Positions 6,426 to 11,785 of a stretch of 11,785 nucleotides of DNA are shown piece by piece. The DNA comes from Planctomycetales bacterium (GTDB lineage: Bacteria; Planctomycetota; Phycisphaerae; SM23-33). Each line of letters starts with the position of its first letter. Position 1 is the stretch's first letter. The stretch spans positions 1 through 11,785 of the forward strand of contig DAOVLS010000043.1 in the NCBI GenBank assembly GCA_030631125.1, written 5' to 3'. Made by a program: the position numbers and the translations under genes. Below the pieces are notes generated by a model that had not been told where the DNA came from, made no database searches, and saw only the letters and a program-made list of their open reading frames with translations.

Positions 6426-7654
6426 TGAACGGAGATAACGGTAACATCCTGCTTCTGGCTTGCGACGAGGTAGCCGACGAGTTGTCGGCGCTGTCGGCGA
6501 AGGTTCAACTGCCGCACTGCGCCCAGCCTTATGACGCGCTGGGCGAACTGGCCAGCCGCCAATACGAGGCGGTGATTGTCTCGCGGGATTATCCCGACTT
6601 CGCCGGTCTGGTCCGTGCGGTCCGCCGACTTCAGAACTCGACCAGGCTGATCGCGCTGACGGGACCGGCCGGCGAGGCCGACCTGCAAATGGCGGGGATC
6701 GGCGAACTGGACGACTATTTCATCTATCCGCCCACTGCCGACGAGTTGGAAGGTGTCCTTACCCCGCATCAAGATACCGCCGTGGTAGCCGAACCTGAAG
6801 GCCCCGGCCTGACGCCAGCGGAAGTTGCCGAACTGGTAGAGGCCGCTGGGAACATCGACGCCCTCGCCGAGCGGATAGCCCGCTGCGCGAGCGCCTGGAC
6901 GGGCGAGGCAGTTCACTGGGCCGACCCGGCAGGGCAGGCCGTGGCGAGCGACGGAGCCGAACCGCTGCTGCTGCTGGACGCCGACCCGCCGAAGGTTCTG
7001 CTGACTGACGGGGCGGGGGCGATTTCATCGGCGGCGCAGGCGAAGTTGGCGGCGCTCCAGGTGCTGGTCGGGCCTCTGTCGGCACAGGCCCGCCGGACCG
7101 ACGCGCTCCATCGCCTGGCGATTACCGACCACCTCACCGGGGCTTACAACCGGCGATATTTCTATCACTTCGCCGACCAGATGCTTGAGAGGGCGGGGAC
7201 CGAGCGGTTCCGTGTAACGATGCTGTTATACGACATTGACGATTTCAAGCGTTACAACGATACCTATGGCCACGCCGCCGGCGACGAGATACTCCGCGAG
7301 ACCGTCGCGCTGATGAAGCAGACCACCCGGCAGCACGACGTCGTCGCGCGGATCGGAGGGGATGAGTTCGCCGTGCTGTTCTGGGACGCCGAACCTCCCC
7401 GTCGCCCCGACAGCCAACATCCCGAAACCGCTCATGTCCTGGCTGAAAGGTTCATCGAAAAACTCGCCCAGCACGAGTTTGAGTCCCTTGGTCCCGAGGC
7501 CAGGGGCGTACTGACCATTTCCGGCGGACTGGCGACGTTTCCGTGGGACGGCAAGACCTGCCGGGAACTGCTCCGCCACGCCGACGGCGCACTCCGCCAG
7601 GCAAAAACCACCGGAAAAAACGCAATCCACATCATCGGGGAAGAAAAGTTATAG
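6425..7654 (+). CDS. Diguanylate cyclase (pseudo-receiver / GAF-like region / GGDEF)
   Basis: 409 aa; the ATG at 6425 overlaps the upstream stop. Residues 1-112 look like a receiver fold lacking the phosphorylation residues: strand 1 is NILLLACDE, the phosphoacceptor region reads AVIVSRDYPD, and DDYFIYPP (96-103) replaces the usual D-Y-x-x-K-P motif, with Tyr for Lys. Residues about 128-225 may be a GAF-like sensor domain (low certainty). The GGDEF domain spans about 230-405: DHLTGAYNRR from Asp235, metal-binding Asp270 in YDIDDFKRYND, GGDEF at 311-315, and an RxxD inhibitory site RQHD at 302-305, five residues before GGDEF. It should convert two GTP to cyclic di-GMP in the cytoplasm, with product feedback inhibition. 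There is no transmembrane segment. Control probably comes through the N-terminal modules and the coupled upstream protein. Confidence 0.93.
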   Translation: MNGDNGNILLLACDEVADELSALSAKVQLPHCAQPYDALGELASRQYEAVIVSRDYPDFAGLVRAVRRLQNSTRLIALTGPAGEADLQMAGIGELDDYFIYPPTADELEGVLTPHQDTAVVAEPEGPGLTPAEVAELVEAAGNIDALAERIARCASAWTGEAVHWADPAGQAVASDGAEPLLLLDADPPKVLLTDGAGAISSAAQAKLAALQVLVGPLSAQARRTDALHRLAITDHLTGAYNRRYFYHFADQMLERAGTERFRVTMLLYDIDDFKRYNDTYGHAAGDEILRETVALMKQTTRQHDVVARIGGDEFAVLFWDAEPPRRPDSQHPETAHVLAERFIEKLAQHEFESLGPEARGVLTISGGLATFPWDGKTCRELLRHADGALRQAKTTGKNAIHIIGEEKL

Positions 7655-7692
7655 TAGCCTGTAACAAATAATTCCGGATGGGTCGGGGTGGA

Positions 7693-7721
7693 TTGACTCG
7701 CCCTTAAGATGCCTATAGCAT
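7693..7721 (+). promoter_or_regulatory. Sigma-70-type promoter for the 64-aa protein gene
   Basis: TTGACT (7693-7698), 17-nt spacer, TAGCAT (7716-7721); a 5/6 and a 4/6 match. The start of transcription would be near 7728, 39 nt before the ATG at 7767. It suggests the small gene is expressed apart from the GGDEF operon. Confidence 0.5.
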
Positions 7722-7766
7722 GTAGATAGGGATCAATCGAGATTTTCAGCCCGCTGGAGATGGGAG

Positions 7767-7961
7767 ATGACGAAGAAGAAATCATTTGACTGCGTTGAAA
7801 TGAAACGCAAGGCCCAGAAGCGCCTGCGGGCAGAGTACGAAGCAAAGAAGGACGAGTTTTCCTCGTATTCCGAGTTTATAACCGCCACAGCAGCTCAATC
7901 GCCGGAAACTCATGAGTTTTTGGAAAAAGTCCGTCACGCCGGAAAAACCACTCGCGCCTAA
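7767..7961 (+). CDS. Small basic protein, KSFDCVEMKR motif, function unknown
   Basis: 64 aa. The ATG at 7767 has GGAG (7756-7759) at a 7-nt spacing, and a promoter-like sequence lies upstream, so it is likely real. The start KKKSFDCVEMKRKAQKRL resembles a family of very short bacterial proteins beginning with '(T/S)FDCVEMKR', some found beside toxin genes. The remainder (YEAKKDEFSSYSEFI..SPETHEFLEKV) is predicted helical. It has no toxin partner here. It ends 17 nt from the stop of the convergent gene at 7979. An antitoxin-like or regulatory role is only a guess. Confidence 0.6.
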   Translation: MTKKKSFDCVEMKRKAQKRLRAEYEAKKDEFSSYSEFITATAAQSPETHEFLEKVRHAGKTTRA

Positions 7962-7978
7962 GCATCTCTTTGCGTTCT

Positions 7979-8515
7979 TTATTCGCCGCCTTTGCCCGCC
8001 GGTTGTGTAGAGGCAGGTTGGGATGTCGGTTGGGGATCAACCAGTTTTGCCTTCAGTTCCAGCAGGCGTTTGGCCCGTTCGGCGGGTGTGAGTTTTCGCA
8101 AGGCCTGACGCTCGGCCGGTGTGAGGCGCGCGACGACCTTCTTCAACCACTCCGCCCGCTCCAGGTACGCCTGCCTCTGCTCGGTGGTGAGCCGGTGAAA
8201 CTTCTCGGCGGCGGCCATGAGTTCAAGTTGCTTGTCGCTGTCCTGTTTCAGGAAGGCGTAGTATCGCTCGCGGAGGCTGCGGAGTTCCTCAGGCCCCATC
8301 GAACGCCAGATTTTCTTGTTCTGGTTCAGTTCGGCTACCAGCGTCCCGTCCAGTTGCTTGTCCAGCGCCTGCTTGAGCATGAGTTGCCGGACCTTGCTTC
8401 CGGGGACCTTGCTCGGGTCGCGATCTCGTCGCGGGTCGCCCCTGGCGGCCCGCACGTTCGGCAGCAGCGACAGCATCACCATTGCGGCGGCGATTATGTG
8501 TAGCGATCTCGACAT
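7979..8515 (-). CDS. Periplasmic helical protein, DUF3106-like, in sigma/anti-sigma operon
   Basis: 178 aa from ATG 8515 (minus strand). This start is preferred because the signal peptide MSRSLHIIAAAMVMLSLLPNVRA begins there. A longer start at 8536 overlaps the upstream gene by 14 nt and adds seven residues. GAGGAG (8529-8534) precedes 8515 by 13 nt, a rather long spacing. After cleavage near residue 23 the protein is charged and helical, with repeats LTTEQRQAYLERAEWLKK (about 109-126), LTPAERQALRK (131-141) and LTPAERAKRLLELK (142-155), like DUF3106 or Spy/CpxP-style proteins. The tail is Pro/Gln/Thr/Ser-rich (160-178). In other bacteria DUF3106 genes sit behind an ECF sigma factor and a small membrane regulator, as here; a role in envelope sensing is inferred. 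Confidence 0.75.
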   Translation of the reverse strand: MSRSLHIIAAAMVMLSLLPNVRAARGDPRRDRDPSKVPGSKVRQLMLKQALDKQLDGTLVAELNQNKKIWRSMGPEELRSLRERYYAFLKQDSDKQLELMAAAEKFHRLTTEQRQAYLERAEWLKKVVARLTPAERQALRKLTPAERAKRLLELKAKLVDPQPTSQPASTQPAGKGGE

Positions 8516-8522
8516 CTTTGCG

Positions 8523-9065
8523 TTACATCTCCTCATTTTCCATTTCGGTCAGGGCAGACAGCGTCTCTGCGTCGGCCAGGTCGCAGACCTGTTGATATTG
8601 TGTTACTTTTTGATAGTTCCGGAACAGAGGCAGGTTCTGCACGATAAATCGGTCTGCCTGTGGTACGTCCTTCAGTATTGCGGCGATTTCCGCAGTTACG
8701 CCGACAGCCGGGGGCTGACCTTCCGTTTTCGGCTTGGGGGCCGGTCCGCCGAACCAGAGCGCCAGTATAATACAAGCCGCCGCCGCCAGAGGTGCGACAA
8801 TTTTTACCACGCGGACAAGTCGCCTTCGCCTGTAGACCTGCCTGCCGGACTGGTGGGCCGAACGGACGATCCGGTCGGTGAGGTCCCGCCCGGGTCTGGC
8901 CGGCTCGATAAGCCCCGTCAGGTGGTCCACCGCGCGGAACTGCTTGAAATCGGCTTGCCAATGCGGGTCGGTCTCCACCAGCCGGGCGACTCGCCGGGCA
9001 TCATCGCCGGACAACTCGCCGTCCATCCACGCGATCAAATCTTCAATGTCTAATTGCCTGTTCAC
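8523..9065 (-). CDS. Single-pass membrane anti-sigma factor-like protein
   Basis: 180 aa; GTG start at 9065 with a weak AGG site 10 nt upstream. The N-terminus (DIEDLIAWMDGELSGDDARRVARLVETDPHW, about 6-36) is the cytoplasmic anti-sigma helix pattern. It has no zinc-binding HxxxCxxC motif; the only cysteines are 98 and 161. A basic stretch RRRRLVRVVK leads to one transmembrane helix (about 86-106). The periplasmic tail ends FIVQNLPLFRNYQKVTQYQQ..LADAETLSALTE, resembling planctomycete proteins with repeated 'enldlLe' helices. It stands between the sigma factor gene and the DUF3106-like gene, 7 nt before the latter. The likely role is to bind the cognate sigma at the membrane until a signal is sensed outside. 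Confidence 0.8.
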   Translation of the reverse strand: MNRQLDIEDLIAWMDGELSGDDARRVARLVETDPHWQADFKQFRAVDHLTGLIEPARPGRDLTDRIVRSAHQSGRQVYRRRRLVRVVKIVAPLAAAACIILALWFGGPAPKPKTEGQPPAVGVTAEIAAILKDVPQADRFIVQNLPLFRNYQKVTQYQQVCDLADAETLSALTEMENEEM

Positions 9066-9082
9066 GTCGTTATTACCTATAA

Positions 9083-9111
9083 ATTATACTGCTCATGTGC
9101 CACCCGCTTAA
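9083..9111 (-). promoter_or_regulatory. Possible separate promoter for the anti-sigma operon
   Basis: Minus strand: TTAAGC (9111-9106), 17-nt spacer, TATAAT (9088-9083). The -10 is perfect, the -35 poor (3/6). It would give an 11-nt leader before GTG 9065. It would allow anti-sigma expression independent of the sigma gene, from which it is cut off by a large hairpin. Confidence 0.4.
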
Positions 9112-9154
9112 ACAACGCTCCCGCCTCATGGGTTCGGTAAAATTTTCAAAAAAT

Positions 9155-9261
9155 AAAGAGAGCGGGATTATAGGGATTACTGGATTATGGGGATTTAAAG
9201 ATTGCAGGGAAAAACAAAAAAATCCCTGTAATCCGGTAATCCCTATAATCCCGCTCTCTTT
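9155..9261. repeat. Long inverted repeat, 42-bp arms, between sigma and anti-sigma genes
   Basis: Arms 9155-9196 and 9220-9261 pair without gaps: 39 Watson-Crick pairs and three mismatches (9181/9235, 9188/9228, 9189/9227), all G-T on the plus strand. The 23-nt loop is A-rich. Arms are built of short AATCCC/GGGATT units. On the minus strand it begins 15 nt after the sigma stop and is followed by TTATTTTTTG, so it could end sigma transcription or separate it from the anti-sigma gene. Confidence 0.9.
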
Positions 9262-9275
9262 TCTTTCAGTAAAGC

Positions 9276-10007
9276 CTAGACCTTATCTTCCATATAGCCC
9301 CTCAGGGCATCCCGCAGATTGCACCTCGCCCGCGACAGCAGGCTCTTGACCGCCATCGTCGAACATTCCAGTATTTCGGCGATTTCCTGATAATTCAGGT
9401 GTTCATATTTGTTCAGAACGAAAGACGCTCTCTGGTTTTCCGGCAGGGCGGCGATGGCTTTGGTTATTTTCGCCTTGAGTTCCTTGATGTCGAGGCTTGC
9501 CGACGGAGCCGAAGCATGGGTGTCGAGTATTTCGCGCCGCCGCGTCGAACCGTCCTCGCTGTCGGGCACTTCCAGCGATAACATTCTGATCTTCTTGCGG
9601 GCGCGAATGGCGTTCAGGGCGACATTTGTCGATACGCGATACAGCCAGGTGGTGAACTTCGCCATCGGTTTGTAACGATCCGCCGTCCGAAAGACACGCA
9701 AAAACACCTCCTGCGTCAGGTCTTCGGCCTGGGCGTGATTGCCTATAATGCGGAAGACTACGGAATAGACCTTCTCCTGGTTGCGTTGGACGATCTGGCG
9801 GAACGCATCTTCCCTGCCGGCCTGGAATTCCAGCATAAGTTCGGCGTCCTCGTCGTGCCGACGGGCGGGGGCGTCGTTGGTCTTATCGGATTTTTTCGAT
9901 TTCCCAGTGGCTATAACAAATTCTCCTGCCTGCCTGTCTGCCGATAGGCAGGCAAACCGGTGCTGAGCAGGAAGAGATTGTACCCAATGGCGAATCTGTT
10001 GCAACAT
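9276..10007 (-). CDS. ECF-type RNA polymerase sigma factor (sigma-70 family)
   Basis: Reported from ATG 10007 (243 aa), but the true start is uncertain. Region 2 lies at about 55-137: EDAFRQIVQRNQEKVYSVVF, then DLTQEVFLRVFR (96-107) and KFTTWLYRVSTNVALNAIRARKK. A variable linker follows, then region 4 at about 182-235: ALPENQRASFVLNKYEHLNYQEIAEILECSTMAVKSLLSRARCNLR, the promoter -35-binding helix-turn-helix. Both core regions are intact. The first ~50 residues are not family-like; residues 18-28 are encoded by a dispersed hairpin repeat. A good promoter lies inside the 10007 reading frame, which argues for initiation further in, e.g. ATG 9836 (residue 58) or a non-standard codon near 9916. 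The anti-sigma gene follows downstream, so this is a signal-responsive alternative sigma factor. Confidence 0.88.
   Translation of the reverse strand: MLQQIRHWVQSLPAQHRFACLSADRQAGEFVIATGKSKKSDKTNDAPARRHDEDAELMLEFQAGREDAFRQIVQRNQEKVYSVVFRIIGNHAQAEDLTQEVFLRVFRTADRYKPMAKFTTWLYRVSTNVALNAIRARKKIRMLSLEVPDSEDGSTRRREILDTHASAPSASLDIKELKAKITKAIAALPENQRASFVLNKYEHLNYQEIAEILECSTMAVKSLLSRARCNLRDALRGYMEDKV
9927..9954. repeat. Dispersed hairpin repeat overlapping the sigma factor 5' region
   Basis: TGCCTGCCT (9927-9935) and AGGCAGGCA (9946-9954) are a perfect 9-bp stem with loop GTCTGCCGAT. The loop shares GTCTGCCG with the ends of the 40-bp repeats at 1444 and 2100. It lies between the predicted sigma promoter and the conserved coding region, and its right edge on the minus strand (CAGGAGA) resembles a ribosome site. 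Confidence 0.8.
9977..10004 (-). promoter_or_regulatory. Sigma-70-type promoter for the ECF sigma gene
   Basis: Minus strand: TTGCAA (10004-9999), 16-nt spacer, TACAAT (9982-9977). Predicted transcript start is near 9970, downstream of ATG 10007. If used, that ATG is not in the message. No bipartite ECF-type (GGAAC-like) autoregulatory promoter was recognised. Confidence 0.45.
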
Positions 10008-10231
10008 GCGATAAAAACGCCCCCCGCCGGAACTGTTGCAAATTTTGTAACGGTTTGCCAGGAGGGAAATCGTTCGGTTCGGCGAGCATTTCACGGGCCA
10101 GTTGGCCCGCCCTGCATACTGCTACATCATGTCCCTGCAAAATCCCCACGGTGAAACCGTTTCGAGCAGAAACAGAGTGCAGCACAGATAAGAGCCCTTG
10201 CCGCGTCGTCCACAACCGCCTGGCTCGCCGC

Positions 10232-11446
10232 TCACCTTTGCCGCCAACGCCGACGGCAAACGAGGACGCCCAATCCACCAATGGCCAGAAGCGCCGCCGT
10301 TGCCGGCTCGGGCACGTACATGACGAAGTAGGTCATGTGGTTGGTCCAGACGACAAGATCGTCGCCAACATTCAGATAACCGGCATCGACGCCCAGCGAT
10401 TCGAGCAGGTCGCCGTCGTCGGCTTCGAGCATCGTGTCGATAAGGTGAAACTCTTCCAGGTCAGAGTCGTACCAGCCGACCAGTTTTCCGGCCTGGCCGT
10501 TGAACTGAAGTCGCACAGGGTTGTCGAACGTGATTGGCTCGTCATCGTCGCCCACGCCGTAGGCCACTAAATCCACAACGTCTTCCGGGTTGGGGATACC
10601 GAAATCCTCGGGGTATTCATAATAATCGTTCTCGTACCACGGTCCGTAGAAGCCGTCTGTCAACTCCACGCCGCCCATGTAGGCGGTCGTATTGGGCAGA
10701 ATGGACAGCGTTACGAGGTTGTCGTCGTAAGTATTTGCGGTCAGGTCAACGCGGCCATCCACGGGCCCGGTATAAGCGACCCACTCATAGTCGTCGGAGT
10801 TCGCGTTGGGAACGGTGTAACCCCCACTGGCGGTAACCAGGCTCACGCTGACGCTGTCGAAGAAGTAGCCCTGGTAGGCGCTGTACGCCTGCTGATAGGT
10901 GTCAACGCGGAACCGAATGCGGAAGCCCGAGGTGCAGAAGTCGGGGCTGAGGGTCCGCGAAAGACCCGACCGCCAGGACCCCAAGACCAACTGGTTCCCG
11001 CTGCCCCGATACATCTGCTTCCACGTAAGGCCCCAGTTATTGCTGACCTCGACGCTGGCGCTGCCGCTGTGGACGTTAAGGTAGTCCATCCAGTCAATCT
11101 TCACTGCCCATCCGAATCCCTCTGCGCTAAGGTTGATACGCGGCGACATCACGTAACTGTGCTCTCTGCCATAGTAGCCGCCGCTCAGGAGTCCAGTGTA
11201 GGGGTTGCGAACCCTCGCCGTGCACCAACTGTGAACGTCCGGGAGGGGGCCGGACGGACCGACTTCAGGCCAGCCGTGCTTCCACGAATTCGGGCTGCTG
11301 CTGAGCAGTTTCCCCGTGGTCCAGGTCCCTCCGCTGTTATAGAAGTTTGCATAGTACACCTGGCCCGGCGCATCGGCACGAACGACATGGACGCTAACTC
11401 CCAAGAGCAACAGCGCGCACAATAACCCCCAAGTATTCTTTTTCAT
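10232..11446 (-). CDS. PEP-CTERM sorting-domain protein, secreted, acidic
   Basis: 404 aa from ATG 11446, fixed by AAGGAG (11459-11454) at 7-nt spacing and by a signal peptide starting there (MKKNTWGLLCALLLLGVSVHVVRA, cut near 24). The longer frame upstream is non-coding leader. Residues about 25-215 read as a lectin/jelly-roll-like beta domain: NNWGLTWKQMYRGSG, SPDFCTSGFRIRFRVDT and GYFFDSVSVSLV resemble domains measuring 'difference between cut edges' in extracellular proteins. Residues 235-375 are very acidic (e.g. ENDYYEYPEDFG, GVGDDDEP), perhaps calcium-binding. The C-terminus (377-404) is YVPEPATAALLAIGGLGVLV plus CRRRWRQR, a standard PEP-CTERM signal. It has its own strong promoter and a long leader. 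The exosortase must be encoded elsewhere. Confidence 0.9.
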   Translation of the reverse strand: MKKNTWGLLCALLLLGVSVHVVRADAPGQVYYANFYNSGGTWTTGKLLSSSPNSWKHGWPEVGPSGPLPDVHSWCTARVRNPYTGLLSGGYYGREHSYVMSPRINLSAEGFGWAVKIDWMDYLNVHSGSASVEVSNNWGLTWKQMYRGSGNQLVLGSWRSGLSRTLSPDFCTSGFRIRFRVDTYQQAYSAYQGYFFDSVSVSLVTASGGYTVPNANSDDYEWVAYTGPVDGRVDLTANTYDDNLVTLSILPNTTAYMGGVELTDGFYGPWYENDYYEYPEDFGIPNPEDVVDLVAYGVGDDDEPITFDNPVRLQFNGQAGKLVGWYDSDLEEFHLIDTMLEADDGDLLESLGVDAGYLNVGDDLVVWTNHMTYFVMYVPEPATAALLAIGGLGVLVCRRRWRQR

Positions 11447-11465
11447 CTTTTTGCTCCTTATAGAC

Positions 11466-11509
11466 ATGAGTCTTCCTTGTCCCTCGGCCTCCAGAAAACC
11501 GAGACTCAT
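11466..11509 (-). promoter_or_regulatory. Stem-loop just upstream of the PEP-CTERM ribosome site
   Basis: ATGAGTCT (11466-11473) and AGACTCAT (11502-11509) are exact complements, with a further CGG/CCG pairing inside. In the transcript the stem ends 6 nt before AAGGAG. It could affect translation or mRNA stability. No known riboswitch class was recognised. Confidence 0.4.
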
Positions 11510-11599
11510 CACGCATGCATAACCCCACCCCTTGCCTGATAAGAGAAAGAAAAGCCAACTCCGTGGCTAAATTGAGCAAACCTGAGCGCCGCACCAAAC

Positions 11600-11627
11600 A
11601 TTATACCACAATTTCCCGATTATGCAA
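11600..11627 (-). promoter_or_regulatory. Sigma-70-type promoter for the right-hand PEP-CTERM gene
   Basis: Minus strand: TTGCAT (11627-11622), 16-nt spacer, perfect TATAAT (11605-11600). Expected start near 11593, about 147 nt before ATG 11446. It lies about 20 nt from the insertion sequence end. Confidence 0.6.
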
Positions 11628-11644
11628 GCCTGAAATTGTAGATG

Positions 11645-11785
11645 TGTCATACCAAAGTAGAAATGTCCGGTCCTAACAAAGTAGAAATGTCCGCTTTCCT
11701 GACAATAAGAAGGAGAGCGGATGAACAAGGATCGGATCGAAATGAGTCAACAGGAAAGGGATCGGCTAAAGGTGATGTCTCCGGT
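11645..11785 (+). mobile_element. Left end of an insertion sequence (ISNCY-like), cut by window edge
   Basis: Two identical 17-nt direct repeats CAAAGTAGAAATGTCCG (11653-11669 and 11677-11693, period 24) stand before a transposase start. Repeated '(A)AAGTAGAAATGTCC' boxes near the end are characteristic of elements whose transposases begin like this one. The outer boundary near 11645 is an estimate; the other end and any target duplication are outside the window. Confidence 0.65.
11721..11785 (+). CDS. Transposase, N-terminal fragment (window edge)
   Basis: ATG 11721 with GAAGGAGAG (11709-11717) as ribosome site. The 21 complete codons read MNKDRIEMSQQERDRLKVMSP, typical of the N-terminus of ISNCY-type integrase-core transposases (helix-turn-helix follows, catalytic DDE domain beyond). 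Truncated only by the end of the window. The family call rests on 21 residues and the upstream repeats. Confidence 0.7.
   Translation, partial: MNKDRIEMSQQERDRLKVMSP

Noticed and set aside
5720..6916. 398-residue open frame on the minus strand
   Set aside because: It runs antisense across the end of the propeller gene, a promoter and two well-supported genes; composition (Ser/Arg/Pro-rich) is that of a shadow frame in GC-rich DNA.
9155..9261. CRISPR-like repeat unit
   Set aside because: It is a single inverted repeat with an A-rich loop, with no series of spaced direct repeats.
10095..10108. GGGCCAGTTGGCCC hairpin as terminator between the PEP-CTERM and sigma genes
   Set aside because: Only a 5-bp stem and no T-run on either strand; the 224-nt gap 10008-10231 otherwise shows nothing convincing.
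9883..10281. 132-residue minus-strand frame upstream of the sigma gene
   Set aside because: It overlaps the sigma gene and the PEP-CTERM gene end, reads through the hairpin repeat, and has no recognisable domain or ribosome site.
11447..11599. Cyclic di-GMP riboswitch in the PEP-CTERM leader
   Set aside because: It would fit the GGDEF gene nearby, but none of the conserved GEMM-type core sequences is present.

Overview
The window reads like a stretch of a planctomycete chromosome, probably Phycisphaerae-like and probably uncultured. The evidence is indirect: two PEP-CTERM surface proteins, a type II-secretion-style pseudopilin with a His/Asp-Gly tail motif, an ECF sigma/anti-sigma pair followed by a periplasmic helical protein, and intergenic spaces crowded with short palindromic or dispersed repeats. 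No rRNA, tRNA, CRISPR array or replication gene is visible, so the taxonomic guess is inference; related PVC or candidate phyla are not excluded.

Left part (1-3392, + strand): a secreted PEP-CTERM protein (117-1364) ends at a palindrome and a strong hairpin terminator. A two-gene toxin-antitoxin module follows (AF2212-like antitoxin and PemK/MazF toxin, overlapping by 14 nt), with a directly repeated 40-bp element on each side. Next comes a prepilin-like secreted protein (2174-2908) whose start region lies on a perfect 12-bp hairpin. The gap 2909-3392 holds no convincing full gene; it contains AT-rich inverted and direct repeats, a promoter and a short decayed ORF.

Middle part (3393-7961, + strand): an 830-aa putative lipoprotein built of beta-propeller repeats is bracketed by two copies of a ~99-bp element carrying a good sigma-70 promoter. 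The second copy drives a translationally coupled pair: a small degenerate receiver-like protein with a FliM-N-like tail, and a diguanylate cyclase with its own degenerate receiver, an intact GGDEF site and an RxxD inhibitory site. A separately promoted 64-aa protein of unknown function ends this block.

Right part (7979-11785, mostly - strand): reading leftward, an ECF sigma factor, a one-TM anti-sigma factor and a signal-peptide-bearing helical protein form a likely envelope-stress-type regulon. The sigma and anti-sigma genes are separated by a 42-bp-arm inverted repeat, and the sigma gene's start region is overlaid by another dispersed hairpin repeat. A second PEP-CTERM protein (10232-11446) has a strong promoter and a long structured leader. 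At the right edge the left end of an insertion sequence begins, with two 17-nt direct repeats and the first 21 complete codons of a transposase.

Functionally the window joins surface or exported proteins (PEP-CTERM, pseudopilin, lipoprotein propeller) with regulation (c-di-GMP synthesis, ECF signalling). Its most distinctive features are regulatory: a duplicated promoter segment, degenerate receiver modules, and repeats sitting on start codons and between operon genes.
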